In this document: piece after piece, positions 32,301 to 43,699 of the stretch
How positions within the stretch are numbered: position 1 is the first letter of the stretch
How the letters are laid out: every line of letters begins with the position of its first letter
DNA from: Cryptomeria japonica
Lineage: Eukaryota; Streptophyta; Pinopsida; Cupressales; Cupressaceae
Assembly (NCBI RefSeq): GCF_030272615.1
Contig: NC_081407.1
Coordinates: 146,507,744 to 146,567,743, forward strand
Direction of reading: 5' to 3'
Length of the DNA: 60,000 bases
Program-made: the position numbers and the translations under genes
The notes under the pieces: model-generated
What the model was told of the DNA's origin: nothing
Databases searched by the model: none
What the model saw: only the letters and a program-made list of their open reading frames with translations

Positions 32301-32460
32301 TTGATATCTTTTACATCATTTACTCTCAAGGATCTCTTGTCATAGGTTGCACCAGTTAGGGTCATTATAGTGTCATTTGGAACCTTTTTAGTCTTGTCAG
32401 GTCTGCTACCGGTGGAAGGTAAGCCTGTCACTGCCCTAACTGCTTATTTTGTTATCTTGT
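29360..32460 (-). pseudogene. Second ORF of element D, main part (unrecognised family)
   Basis: I do not recognise this protein. After the insertion point of E it continues the frame of 56192-56584. It starts with a globular part (VRAVTGLPSTGSRPDKTKKV near 32400, then a 205-residue frame 31684-32301 with FRFDNLLVCLLLYITKEVPG). Next comes a basic linker (about 31220-31680). A 502-residue frame (29696-31204) is rich in Thr, Glu, Lys and Pro with a PPPPFDTPP run. The end is a coiled-coil-like frame (29360-29635). Stops or frameshifts lie near 32300, 31682, 31568, 31301 and 29694. It lies between gag and the purine tract, where pol would be. An accessory or captured protein is an inference. Confidence 0.6.
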
Positions 32461-33677
32461 TGATGCAGGAGCACCCAGGAAGACAAGGTGGAGCACGGTC
32501 ACTGATAGGCCCTATGGAGGATTTGATGAAAAATGAAGAGAAAAAAGACCTATAAGGTCTTTAAGTGATGTAACATGGCCATGTGAGCCATAAAATGTAC
32601 TGAAATGCAATGTAATGGTCAAAAAGTGTAAAATTGCCATTTTGAGCAATTAGGCCTAGAAAAGGCTAAAATTGGGTTTTTGGGGTAGAAGTGTGTTTAG
32701 GTGGATAGAATATGTTTATAAGGTCATCTAATGACCCTTTTAATGTTTTAGAAGGTTTAGATATAGGTTTGGCAAGTTGACATACATAGTTGTCAAACTT
32801 GACAACTTTGGAGCAACTTTTTGTTGTCAAAAAATTGTCAAGAATGCAAAAAGTTGTCATAAGTTAGTTATAAGTTGGTTTTAGGTTGGATTTAAACCTA
32901 GAAGGCCTTGAGGGTTATAAATGGATGAAATTTAATCATTTGTGGTGGTTGGGAAAAGGTGTTTTGATCGGGTTTGGAGTTTTGAAGCAATAAAAATATG
33001 ATTTTCATGTGTATTTTTGAGGTTTCCACGTAGAACAGTATGATTTTCCATTGTTTTGAGTGATTTTATGAATTATTTTTCATTCCTTCATGGTTTTATA
33101 TGTCTCTATAATGAACTAAGTCTATTTTGTCTTTGGTTTGAAGTGATTTGGTTTTGTTTTGGTGAAGTTGTCTAATTTCTTCTAAAAACAGTCATATCCC
33201 TGCCCTAGGGTTAATAGTGAGCATGAAAATGTTGTATATTTTATTTCTAGATTGAGATAACCCTAAAAATGGGTATGATGGTGTATTATATTGTATATTT
33301 TCATAAGATTTGGTTTCAGGAGGCCATCCACAAGATGGCATGTGCATTGTGGGAGTAAAGGTCTGAAATTTTAGGGGCAGACTGTTGCAGAAAATACAGT
33401 CCTAATACGGGGGCCATATCTCGCATTTACACCGTTGGATTTTACTGAGCTTTGGATATGTCTTTTATAACCAAGTTAAAAATAATTTTACTAGAGCGAT
33501 CGAATAAATTTGTTCATTTGCAAAAGTTATGGGTGACTGTGTAAGGGTCTATCAATATGGCAGCAAGGTGGTAGTTTTGCAATAATTTTTCTTTGTCAAT
33601 GCATTGAGGTAGTTTGTAAAGTCTCAAAGGGTCTTGTATTGTTAAGTTTGAGTTGGTTCCATTGAAGCACCACATCA
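32461..33677 (+). repeat. LTR 1 of array E
   Basis: 1217 bp, from TGATGCAGGAGCACC to CCACATCA, three bases before the primer site. A TATA box (TATAAAT) lies at 32916-32922 and AATAAAA at about 32987. A 20-base inverted repeat, AGTTGTCAAACTTGACAACT, lies at 32788-32807. It overlaps no coding frame in E. Confidence 0.9.
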
Positions 33678-33680
33678 AAG

Positions 33681-33692
33681 TGGTATCAGAGC
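33681..33692 (+). promoter_or_regulatory. Primer binding site, unit 1 of array E
   Basis: A perfect TGGTATCAGAGC lies three bases after LTR 1. Unit 2 keeps it (35669-35680). Unit 3 (TGGTAGAAGAGC, from 37658) and unit 4 (TGGTATTAGAGC, from 39647) carry substitutions. Confidence 0.88.
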
Positions 33693-33722
33693 AAGAGAAA
33701 GGTTTAGGATATAGGGGTGAAG

Positions 33723-34412
33723 ATGGAGTTAACAAAATCAAAGAAAGAGATAGTAGGTGCTTACAAGAAGTGGAAAGAACTAATGTTTGGTGGAAAGAAG
33801 AAAAGAGAGGAAGAAGAGTTGAGGAAACAAGAAGTAGAAAGAAAGAAGAGAGAAGAAGTAGAAAAGAAACGAGATGAGTTGAGAAGTTTAAGAAGGGCTT
33901 TAGAAGCAAATGAAGCAAGATTGAGGGAGCTTAAAGAGGAACTAGAGAAAAAGAGAAAGGAAGATGAACTTAGGGAAGCACAAATGAAGTTGAAATTGGA
34001 AAACTTAGAGGGTACAACAAAGATTTGGCACTTGAGGGTGCACAAGAAGGTAGTTTGGCATTTGAAGAGGCTAGTTGCAACAAAGAAGAAGGCTCATGAT
34101 GAAGCCTTGATGATGGGTGAGGTTATGGTGACATGCCAAGGAGAATGGCATTTTAAATATGAAGAGATTTCAATGGGTTTGCTGGAACAAGATGATATTG
34201 TAATCAATGAAAAAGATGTTTTTGTTTATCCTAATGTTTTGTATGCAGGTTGGTTGAGTGTTTACAAGGATGATCATGTTGGAGGTGCTTACCTTGAGTA
34301 CCATTTTTTTGAGCGGAGGTACCATGAGTTGCCAAATCATGTACAATTTTTTGCAGGGAATAAAATGCAAGTTCCAATGAATTGGAAAACTAGAAAGAGG
34401 AGGCAGCCATGA
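33723..34412 (+). CDS. Unrecognised coiled-coil ORF, unit 1 of array E (intact)
   Basis: This 229-residue frame is the only intact copy. The ATG at 33723, 30 bases past the primer site, is chosen because it is kept in all four units. Residues about 20-100 are Lys/Glu/Arg-rich with heptad spacing and predict a coiled coil (KKREEEELRKQEVERKKREE, then LRSLRRALEANEARLRELKE). Residues about 100-220 look globular and aromatic-rich: DIVINEKDVFVYPNVLY, then GGAYLEYHFFERRYHELP. The end is basic (KTRKRRQ). There is no zinc knuckle, protease or RT motif. By position it replaces Gag; a capsid or RNA-binding role is inference only. Confidence 0.6.
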   Translation: MELTKSKKEIVGAYKKWKELMFGGKKKREEEELRKQEVERKKREEVEKKRDELRSLRRALEANEARLRELKEELEKKRKEDELREAQMKLKLENLEGTTKIWHLRVHKKVVWHLKRLVATKKKAHDEALMMGEVMVTCQGEWHFKYEEISMGLLEQDDIVINEKDVFVYPNVLYAGWLSVYKDDHVGGAYLEYHFFERRYHELPNHVQFFAGNKMQVPMNWKTRKRRQP

Positions 34413-34449
34413 AAGGGGACATTGCATTCTTTTTATCCTCGGAAGTATA

Positions 34450-35665
34450 TGGTGCAGGAGCACCCAGGAAGACAAGGTGGAGCACGGTCACTGATAGGCC
34501 CTATGGATGATTTGATGAAAAATGAAGAGAAAAAAGACCTATAAGGTCTTTAAGTGATGTAACATGGCCATGTGAGCCATAAAATGTACTGAAATGCAAT
34601 GTAATGGTCAAAAAGTGTAAAATTGCCATTTGAGCAATTAGGCCTAGAAAAGGCTAAAATTGGGTTTTTGGGGTAGAAGTGTGTTTAGGTGGATAGAATA
34701 TGTTTATAAGGTCATATAATGACCATTTTAATGTTTTAGAAGGTTTATATATAGGTTTGGCAAGTTGACATACATAGTTGTCAAAATTGACAACTTTGGG
34801 GCAACTTTTTGTTGTCAAAAAGTTGTCAAGAATGCAAAAAGTTGTCATAAGTTAGTTATAAGTTGGTTTTAGGTTGGATTTAAACCTATAAGGCCTTGAG
34901 GGTTTTAAATGGATGAAATTGAATCATTTGTGGTGGTTGGGAAAAGGGTTTTTGATCGGGTTTGGAGTTTTGAAGCAATAAAAATCTGATTTTCATGTGT
35001 ATTTTCGAGGTTTCCACATAGAACAGTCTGATTTTCCATTGTTTTGAGTGCTTTTATGAATTAGTTTTCATTCCTTCATGTTTGGACATGTCTCTATAAT
35101 GAAATTAGTTTATTTTGGCTTTGGTTTGAAGTGATTTGGTTATGTTTTGGTGAAGTTGTCTAATTTTTTGTGAAAACACTCATATCCCTGCCATAGGGTT
35201 AATAGTGAGCATGAAAATGTTGAATATTTTATTTCCAGATTGAGATAACCCTACAAATGGGTATGATGGTGTATTATATTGTATATTATCATAATATTTG
35301 TTTTCAGGAGGCCATGCAGAAGATGGCATGTGCATTGTGGGAGTAAAGGTCTGAAATTTTAGGGGCAGACTGTTGCAGAAAATATAGTCCTAATATGGGG
35401 TCCATATCTCACATTTCCACCGTTGGAGTTTGTTGAGTTTTGCATATGTTTTTTATAACCAAGTTATGAATAAGTTCACTAGAGCGATCAAAAAAATTTA
35501 TTCATTTGCAAAAGTTATGGGTGACTGTGTAAGGGTCTATCAATATGGCAGCAAGGTGGTAGTTTTGCAATGATTTTTCTTTGTCAATGCATTGAGGTAG
35601 TTTGTAAAGTCTCAAAGGGTCTTTTATTGTTAAGTTTGAGTTGGGTCCATTGAAGCGCCACATCA
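34450..35665 (+). repeat. LTR 2 of array E
   Basis: 1216 bp, starting TGGTGCAGGAGCACCC. It is shared between units 1 and 2. The TATA box of LTR 1 reads TTTTAAAT here. It differs from LTR 1 by scattered substitutions at a few percent of sites. Confidence 0.9.
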
Positions 35666-35710
35666 AAGTGGTATCAGAGCAAGCGAAAGGTCTCGGATAT
35701 AGGGGTGAAG

Positions 35711-36404
35711 ATGGAGTTAACAAAATTTGACAAAGAGATAGTCGGTGCTTACAAGAAGTGGAAAGAACTAATGTTTGGTGGAAAGAAAAAAAAAAGAGGA
35801 AGAAGAGTTGAGGAAACAAGAAGTAGAAAGAAAGAAGAGAGAAGAAGAAGAAAAGAAATGAGATGAGTTGAGAAGTTTAAGAAGGGCTTTAGAAGCAAAT
35901 GAAGCAAGATTGAGGGAGCTTAAAGAGGAACTATAGAAAAAGAGAAAGGAAGATGAACTTAGGAAAGCAAAAATGAAGTTGAAATTTGAAAACTTAGAGG
36001 GTACAGCAAAGAGTTGGCACTTGAGGGTGCACAAGAAGGTAGTTTGGCCTATGAAGAGGCTAGTTGCAACAAAGAAGAAGACTCATGATGAAGCCTTGAT
36101 GATGGGTGAGGTTATGGTGACATGCCAAGGAGAATGACATTTTAAATATGAAGAGATTTCATTGGGTTTGCTAGAAAAAGATGATATTGTAATCAATGAA
36201 AAAGATGTTTTTGTTTATCCTAATGTTTTTTATGCAGGTTTGTTGAGTGTTTACAAGGATGATCATGTTGGAGGTGCTTACCTTGAGTACCATATTTTTG
36301 AGCGGAGGTACCATGACTTGCCAAAGCATGTACAATTTTTTGCAAGCAATACAATACAAGTTCCAATGAATTGGAAAACCAGAAAGAGGAGGCAGCCATG
36401 CAAG
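35711..36404 (+). pseudogene. Coiled-coil ORF, unit 2 of array E (broken)
   Basis: This is the same gene as at 33723. It is shifted out of frame by an expanded A run (10 A's near 35789-35798) and has later stops, including one in the coiled coil (about 35934) and one near 36136 where unit 1 has tryptophan. The C-terminal half is open at 36162-36464. Confidence 0.83.
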
Positions 36405-36438
36405 GGGACCTTTCATTCTTTTTATCCCCGGGAGTATA

Positions 36439-37654
36439 TGGTGCAGGAGCACCTAGGAAGATAAGGTGGAGTAGGGTCACTGATAGGCCCTATGGAGGAT
36501 TTGATGAAAAATGAAGAGAAACAAGACCTATAAGGTCTTTAAGTGATGTAACATGGCCATGTGAGCCATAAAATGTTCTGAAATGCAATGTAATGGTCAA
36601 AAAGTGTAAAATTGCCATTTTGAGCAATTAGGCCTAGAAAAGGCTAAAATTGGGTTTTTGGGGCAGAATTGTGTTTAGGTGGATAGAATATGTTTATAAG
36701 GTCATCTAATGACCATTTAATGTTTTAGAAGGTTTAGATATAGGTTTGGCAAGTTGACATACATAGTTGTCAAACTTGACAACTTTGGAGCAACGTTTTG
36801 TTGTCAAAAAGTTGTCAAGAATGCAAAAGGTTGTCATAAGTTAGTTATAAGTTGGTTTTAGGTTGGATTTCAACCTAGAAGGCCTTGAGGGTTATAAATG
36901 GATGAGATTGAATCATTTGTGGTGGTTGGGAAAAGGTGTTTTGATCGGGTTTGGAGTTTTGAAGCAATAAAAATCTGATTTTCATGTGTATTTTTGAGGT
37001 TTCCACATAGAGCAGTCTGATTTTCCATTGTTTTGAGTGCTTTTATGAATTAGTTTTCATTCCTTCATGGTTGGAGATGTCTCTATAATGAACTAAGTCT
37101 ATTTTGGCTTTGGTTTGAAGTGATTTGGTTATGTTTTGGTGAAGTTGTCTAATTTCTTGTGAAAACACTCATATCCCTGCCATAGGGTTAATAGTGAGCA
37201 TGAAAATGTTGAATATTTTATTTCCAGATTGAGCTAACCCCACAAATGGGTATGATGGTGTATTATATAGTATATTTTCATAAGATTTGTTTTCAGGAGG
37301 CCATGCACAAGATGGCATGTGCATTGTGGGAGTAAAGGTCTGAAATTTTAGGGGCAGACTGTTGCAGAAAATACAGTCCTAATACGGGGGCCATATCTCA
37401 CACTTCCACTGTTGGATTATGCTGAGTTTTAGATATGTTTTTTATAACCAAGTTATGAATAATTTCACTAGAGATATCGAATAAATTTATTCATGTGTAA
37501 AAGTTATGGGTGACTGTTTAAGGGTCTATCAATATGGCAGCAAGGTGGTAGTTTTGCAATGATTTTTCTTTGTCAATGCATTGAGGCAGTTTGTAAAGTC
37601 TCAAAGGGTCTTTTATTGTTAAGTTTGAGTTGGGTCCATTGAAGCGCCACATCA
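36439..37654 (+). repeat. LTR 3 of array E
   Basis: 1216 bp, start TGGTGCAGGAGCACCTAGG. TATAAAT at 36893-36899 is kept. It is shared between units 2 and 3. Confidence 0.9.
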
Positions 37655-37699
37655 AAGTGGTAGAAGAGCAAGCGAAAGGTCTGGGATATAGGGGTGAAG

Positions 37700-38375
37700 A
37701 TGGAGTTAACAAAATCAGAGAAAGAGATAGTAGGTGCTTACAAGAAGTGGAAAGAACTAATGTTTGGTGGAAAGAAAAAAAAGAGAGGAAGAAGAGTTGA
37801 GGAAACAAGAAGTAGAAAGAAAGAAGAGAGAAGAAGAAGAAAAGAAACAAGATGAGTTGAGAAGTTTAAGAAGGGCTTTAGAAGCAAATGAAGCAAGATT
37901 GAGGGAGCTTAAAGAGGAACTAGAGAAAAAGATAAAGGAAGATGAACTTAGGGAAGCACAAATGAAGTTGAAATTGGAAAACTTAGAGGGTACAACAAAG
38001 AGTTGGCACTTGAGGGTGCAGAAGAAGGTAGTTTGGCCTATGAAGAGGCTAGTTGCAACAAAGAAGAAGGCTCATGATGAAGCCTTGATGATGGGTGAGG
38101 TTATGGTGACATGCCAAGGAGAGTGGCATTTTAAATATGAAGAGATTTCAAAGGGTTTGCTGGAACAAGATGATATTGTAATCAATGAAAAAGATGTTTT
38201 TGTTTATCCTAATGTTTTGTATGTAGGTTTGTTGAGTGTTTACAAGGATGATCATGTTGGAGGTGCTTACCTTGAGTACCATTTTTTTGAGCGGAGGTAC
38301 GATGAGTTGCCAAAGCATGTACAATTTTTTGCAAGGAATACAATGCAAGTTCCAATGAATTGGAAAACTAGATAG
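37700..38375 (+). pseudogene. Coiled-coil ORF, unit 3 of array E (frameshifted)
   Basis: The ATG at 37700 is kept, but the A run near 37773-37780 is one base longer than in unit 1. The N-terminal start is therefore out of frame with the rest. From 37764 the coiled coil and C-terminal part are open for about 200 residues and end early at a TAG (38373-38375). Differences from unit 1 include WHLRVQ for WHLRVH and PMKRL for HLKRL. Confidence 0.83.
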
Positions 38376-38427
38376 AGGAGGCAGCCACGCAAGGGGACCT
38401 TGCATTCTTTTTATCCCTGGGAGTATA

Positions 38428-39643
38428 TGGTGCAGGAGCACCCAGGAAGACAAGGTGGAGCAGGGTCACTGATAGGCCCTATGGAGGATTTGATGAAAAA
38501 TGAAGAGAAAGAAGGCCTATAAGGTCTTTAAGTGATGTAACATGGCCATGTGAGCCATAAAATGTACTGAAATGCAATGTAATGGTCAAAAAGTGTAAAA
38601 TTGTCATTTTGAGCAATTACGCCTAGAAAAGGCTAAAATTGGGTTTTTGGGGTAGAAGTGTGTTTAGGTGGATAGAATATGTTGATAAGGTCATATAATG
38701 ACCATTTTAATGTTTTAGAAGTTTTAGATATAGGTTTGACAAGTTGACATACATAGTTGTCAAACTTGACAACTTTGGAGCAACATTTTGTTGTCAAAAA
38801 GTAGTCAAGAATGCAAAAAGTTGTCATAAGTTAGTTATAAGTTGGTTTTAGGTTGGATTCCAATGTAGAAGGCATTGAGGGTTATAAATGGATGAAATTT
38901 AATCATTTGTGGTGGTTGGGAAAAGGTGTTTTGATCGGGTTTGGAGTTTTGAAGCAATAAAAATCTGATTTTCATGTGTATTTTCCAGGTTTCCATGTAG
39001 AACAGTCTAATTTTCCATTGTTTTGAGTGCTTTTATGAATTAGTTTTCATTCCTTCATGGTTGGAGATGTCTCTATAATGAACTAAGTCTATTTTGGCTT
39101 TGGTTTGAAGTGATTTGGTTTTGTTTTGGTGAAGTTGTCTAATTTCTTGTGAAAACACTCATATCCCTACCCTAGGGTTAATAGTGAGCATGAAAATGTT
39201 GTATATTTTATTTCCAGATTGAGCTAACCGCACAAATGGGTATGATGGTGTATTATATTGTATATTTTCATAAGATTTGGTTTCAGGAGGCCATGCACAA
39301 GATGGCATGTGCATTGTGGGAGTAAAGGTCTGAAATTTTATGGGCAAACTGTTGCAGAAAATACCGTCCTAATACAGGGGCTATATCTCACATTTCCACT
39401 GTTGGATTTTACTGAGTTTTGGATATGTTTGTATAACCAAGTTACAAATAATTTCACTGGAGCGATCGAATAAATTTATTTATTTGCAAAAGTTATGGGT
39501 GACTGTGTAAGGGTCTATTAATATGGCAGCAAGGTGGTAGTTTTGCAATGATTTTTCTTTGTCAATGCATTGAGGCAGTTTGTAAAGTCTCAAAGGGTCT
39601 TGTGTTGTTAAGTTTGAGTTGGGTCCATTGAAGCGCCACATCA
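38428..39643 (+). repeat. LTR 4 of array E
   Basis: 1216 bp, start TGGTGCAGGAGCACCC, end CCACATCA. TATAAAT lies at 38883-38889. This is the last complete LTR of the array. Confidence 0.9.
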
Positions 39644-39688
39644 AAGTGGTATTAGAGCAAGCAAAAGGTCTAGGATATAGGGGTGAAG

Positions 39689-39812
39689 ATGGAGTTAACA
39701 AAATCAGAGAAAGAGATAGTAGGTGCTTACAAGAAGTAGAAAGAACTAATGTTTGGTGGAAAGAAGAAAAGAGATGAAGAAGAGTTGAGGAAACAAGAAG
39801 TAGAAAGAAAGA
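39689..39812 (+). pseudogene. Coiled-coil ORF, unit 4 of array E (truncated)
   Basis: The ATG and about 40 codons are present, with one stop (aagtag for aagtgg near 39737). At about 39812 the sequence jumps to the inside of an LTR (tggtggtttttcaatg aligns with tggtagttttgcaatg at about 39536). The deletion removed the rest of the ORF and about 1.1 kb of the final LTR; short shared 'tggt' bases at the join suggest end joining. Confidence 0.82.
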
Positions 39813-39903
39813 TGGTGGTTTTTCAATGATTTTTCTTTGTCAATGCATTGAGTCAGTTTGTAAAGTCTCAAAGGGTCTTGTATTGTTAAGTTTGAGTTGG
39901 GTC
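39813..39903 (+). repeat. Partial last LTR of array E, left piece
   Basis: The last part of the E LTR up to gagttgggtc, where element F is inserted. The TSD copy gggtc is 39899-39903. Confidence 0.88.
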
Positions 39904-41769
39904 TGATGCTCTGCAAAAAGGATTAGAAAATCTGTTTGATGGCAACACACACAAGAGCACAAGAAACAAACGTTAGTGTTAGCAACAAAAGATTATCCTA
40001 AACAGGCATATCAAGAGAGATATTAAGCATGAAATAGAAAGCATATAAACATAGAATAAAATAGCTAATCAAGATGCTCATAGTTGCTCCTCCCTTGTTC
40101 CTCTCCTCTCCAAGTCCCAAATGAGTGTAGCTCTCAGCAGCTTTTTGCACTATGGATGCTTATGGAGGATTGAGATTTAATATTAAGCTTCAAATATGAA
40201 ATGAAAAGCTAAATACTATGCTATTGATGCTAAAATGATTGATTTTACCAAAAAGACAAGATTTTAGTTATGCTATGCTAAATGCTCTCTAAAAATGTCT
40301 ATAGCCTAAATACATACAAGTTTTCAGGATCTGGATTATGAAGGAATGGGCTCTATTTATAGGAAAAATGGAGCAATGGATGGCCAGGATTGAAAGGTTT
40401 AATCAAGGGTCAAGCTTGAAAGTTGGGGATCCATGTGCACAATTTGCACCAATGAAATGGTGACGAGTGTCAACATAAGATTGGGTTGAGAGAAGAGGTT
40501 GGAGGCATTAAATGCCTGAGGAGACCTCATGGTTATCTAGAAGGTAAGGGTCAAGCCTAAATTAGGATTACCCACTGGATTAGGAGTTAATGCAAGGATA
40601 AACCTTTGTGCAAATGATTAAGAGATAATCATGGTCAAAGCATTAAAGGCTTGATGAGACCCTTGGGTTGGGTAGAGGTTGAGTCAAAACAAATGTTTTA
40701 ACCATGTGGGAGGGTTTGAGGTAACCATTAATGGTTATTGGAGACTTTGGGGATTAAGTGGTTGAAGGTTGAAAGCCTTCAATGGTTATCAAAGACTTTG
40801 AGCCATTTAGTGGTTGAAGGTTGGAAGCTTTCAAAGGTTATCCAAGACTTTGAGACATTTAGTGGTTGAAGGTTGAAAGCCTTTAATGGTTATCAAAGAC
40901 TTTTAGGCTTTGAGAAGTGACTCCATTTTGCTTAGGAATGTGACAATAATTAGGGGATGGATTAAGTTAATTAGGAAGGGGTTAGAAGAATCTAGAAGGG
41001 GATTAGATTTTGCAAGTGGATTTGGTGGGTGAGGGAAAATAGGATTTTATTAAAATAAAAATTCATTTATTTCAATAAATGTGTGCAAGTTGTATTTGGA
41101 TAAATATTCAAATAAATATTAATTTATTTAAATGAGAAAAAGGAAGATAAAGCATTAAAATGCTTGAAGACTTTGAGGGGAACCATTAAAGGCTTGAAGA
41201 CTTTAAGGAAAACCATTAAAGTCTTAAGAAGACTATAGAAGGAAGCCATCAAGTTTGAAGACTTTAAAGCCATCAAGTTTGAAGACTTTAAGGGAAACCA
41301 TTAAAGGTTTCAAGTGGGTGAGGATAAATAGGATTTTAAATAAATAATTTATTTAAAATAGTTGTGCAACTTGCTTTTGTAGGAAAATACAAGTGGGTGG
41401 AGGATAAAGGTGATTTAAATAAATGATTTATTTATTTAAATGTGAGAGGTGGGATTTTGGGGGATTTAAATAAATATTAATTTATTTAAATGTGAGAGGT
41501 GGGATTTTGGGGGATTTAAATAAATATTAATTTATTTAAATGTGAGAGAAGATTTAATTAAACAAATATGATTTATTTATTTAATTAATGGTATGAATTT
41601 GGTTAAGTGAATTAAATCAAATAAATTGAATAATTTATTTAATTAATAGGAGAAGAGGGTTAAGAGGAATTAATTAAATATTAATTTAATTAATTATTAA
41701 TTGATGGTTAAATAATCAAATAAATACTAAGTATTCATTTAATTAAGTGGACAGATTTATGTGACTACA
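39904..41769 (-). repeat. 3' LTR of element F
   Basis: 1866 bp, on the minus strand TGTAGTCACATAAATC...GCAGAGCATCA. It contains three 52-bp imperfect repeats (about 40760-40910, core ggttgaaggttgaaagcctt), two to three 50-bp AT-rich repeats (about 41430-41550) and shorter gaagacttt/aaccattaaa repeats (about 41155-41310). Confidence 0.95.
40353..40361 (-). promoter_or_regulatory. TATA box in the 3' LTR of element F
   Basis: The minus strand reads TATAAATAG in the context cctataaatagagccc, a close match to plant TATA boxes. Confidence 0.6.
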
Positions 41770-41783
41770 TTTGCCCCTCTTTG
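41770..41783 (-). promoter_or_regulatory. Polypurine tract of element F
   Basis: The minus strand reads CAAAGAGGGGCAAA directly before the 3' LTR, fixing the minus orientation. Confidence 0.85.
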
Positions 41784-43699
41784 AGACGGTGCAGTTTATC
41801 GCGTCGTTTCAAAGAAAGAAAAATAGGTGTGAAGAAATGCCCCATAAAATGTAAATTTAATGGGTGGTATGCCCCCTCGAGAGATGGGCCGAATTTTATT
41901 TTGAAAAATCGGGCGATCTCTCGAAAAAGAATGCAAAGTGGAGGGGAGGTAGAATAGAAGAAATTAGAACTAATGATGAAAGAATGGGAGAAAATGGAGT
42001 GAATATGAAGAAACAACAAGCCAGCGAGTACCCTGAGGTCATGCAAGAGATACATAGCAGATGTAGTGTGGGGTTTGGATTGATGCTATACAATTGATCA
42101 AAATTGTTTGGACAATCTGGTGCAATCGGTTTAATTGCCCCGGTCAAGTCAAAGCGTGACAGTTGATGTCAGTTGGTCGCTTGGACATGATAAAGTCTGA
42201 GTAAGTGAATCAAAGTGACCTGATGTGACTTAGACAATTGATGTAATTGCCCGATGAAGTCAAGGTATATAAAGCAAAATACTCGTTGAGACGTAGACAA
42301 TTGATGTAATTGTCCGTTGGATTGTGTTTGATTGGTTGATCAATTGATAGTATGTGCGTGTGATGGATGGTTGTGGGGAATCATGGCAGCCCCGTTGAGA
42401 CTAGGTCATTATGATAAATGCCTGATGTAGTCTAGGATTACCATAATTGATTACCTGTTGAGACCCGAAGATACTTGATCAGAGTATCTGTTGATAGTCT
42501 AGGTGTGTGGGAGTTGATGTATCTGTGTAGACAGAGTAACTTGCTTGATTGTGTGGATGAATGAGGATGGGAAACACAATCCCTCCTATTAGAGATGGAT
42601 GGTGATGAACGTGGCTTGATTGGGTTGATGGGAAACGATGAAGGATATGTGATTTTGATTATCAAGATAGGGAGGGTGAGGGGGGATTTGATGTTAGATA
42701 GAAGATATGGAGGACTTATGACTCATTCCTATGGAAGAAGAGGAAAATAAAGTATGCATTATTATGACTATGTATGCATGATATGCAGCTATTATGAATG
42801 TATGGATGGTTGGAATGCAACGAAATGTAGTATATATAGATGAGATGGAATGACGATCCATAGTGCTCTATTTTCATCATTGAGCTTTAAAATGTTGGAA
42901 GAGAATACAAGCATCTTGACATAATGATTCAAGATGACCAGAGTATTTCTTACATGGATTTGATATAGCAAGTTAATACAAGCAACTTGATATAATGGAT
43001 CAAGTTGACCTGAGTATTGCTTGCGGAACAGACAAGGATTATCTCCGTTCATGCATGGCTTGGATCGTCCTCCTTGATCTTAGGCTGATCATATCCTGAG
43101 ACAAGTGCATACCGTACTAAGAAATAAAAACCTTTATCCAAATTGGATGAGGAGGAACCAAAGAATGAGCATTGTACCTGTAAACAAATAGTATATACAT
43201 AAAGAATAAAAGAATATGGATCCTTGGTAATGGTTCATGCTCATATGGTCGAGGTATATGCTGTAGTCAGCAAGCCATAATGATCTATGACTGTATTTGG
43301 CATAAGATTACATAGCTTAGTGAACTTCCCACGTAGACACCATTAGTACATGCCCCAGAACTTCATCGGAAATAATGCGCAAACGATACAAAACAATGCT
43401 GAAAGATCCCGATACAGATAAACAAATGAATTACTCACGAATCAACCAAGCATTTGATAGCTTAACATAATTTTCTTGTCAAAGAAAACGTCACTTTTGT
43501 CTTTGTTTTGGTAAGGAAGGATGCATCCTTGTTTTTAAAGACAGTTTCTGATTTGTTGGATGTGGATTGTGTGGTCGATTGATAAATGGTCATTGTGTGA
43601 GTACTGTGTTAATGTTGGTTTTGCATCTGCTTGAATGAATATGTACAAGGTGTTGCCATGTTTTTGTGTGATTTTCGATGGGTTTTTCGATGTTTTTGG

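Noticed and set aside
32461-39903. Satellite DNA or a CRISPR-like array
   Set aside because: The 1989-bp units have LTR ends, primer sites, an ORF and one TSD pair, so they are linked retroelement units and not satellite. CRISPR arrays do not occur in plant nuclei and the unit structure differs.
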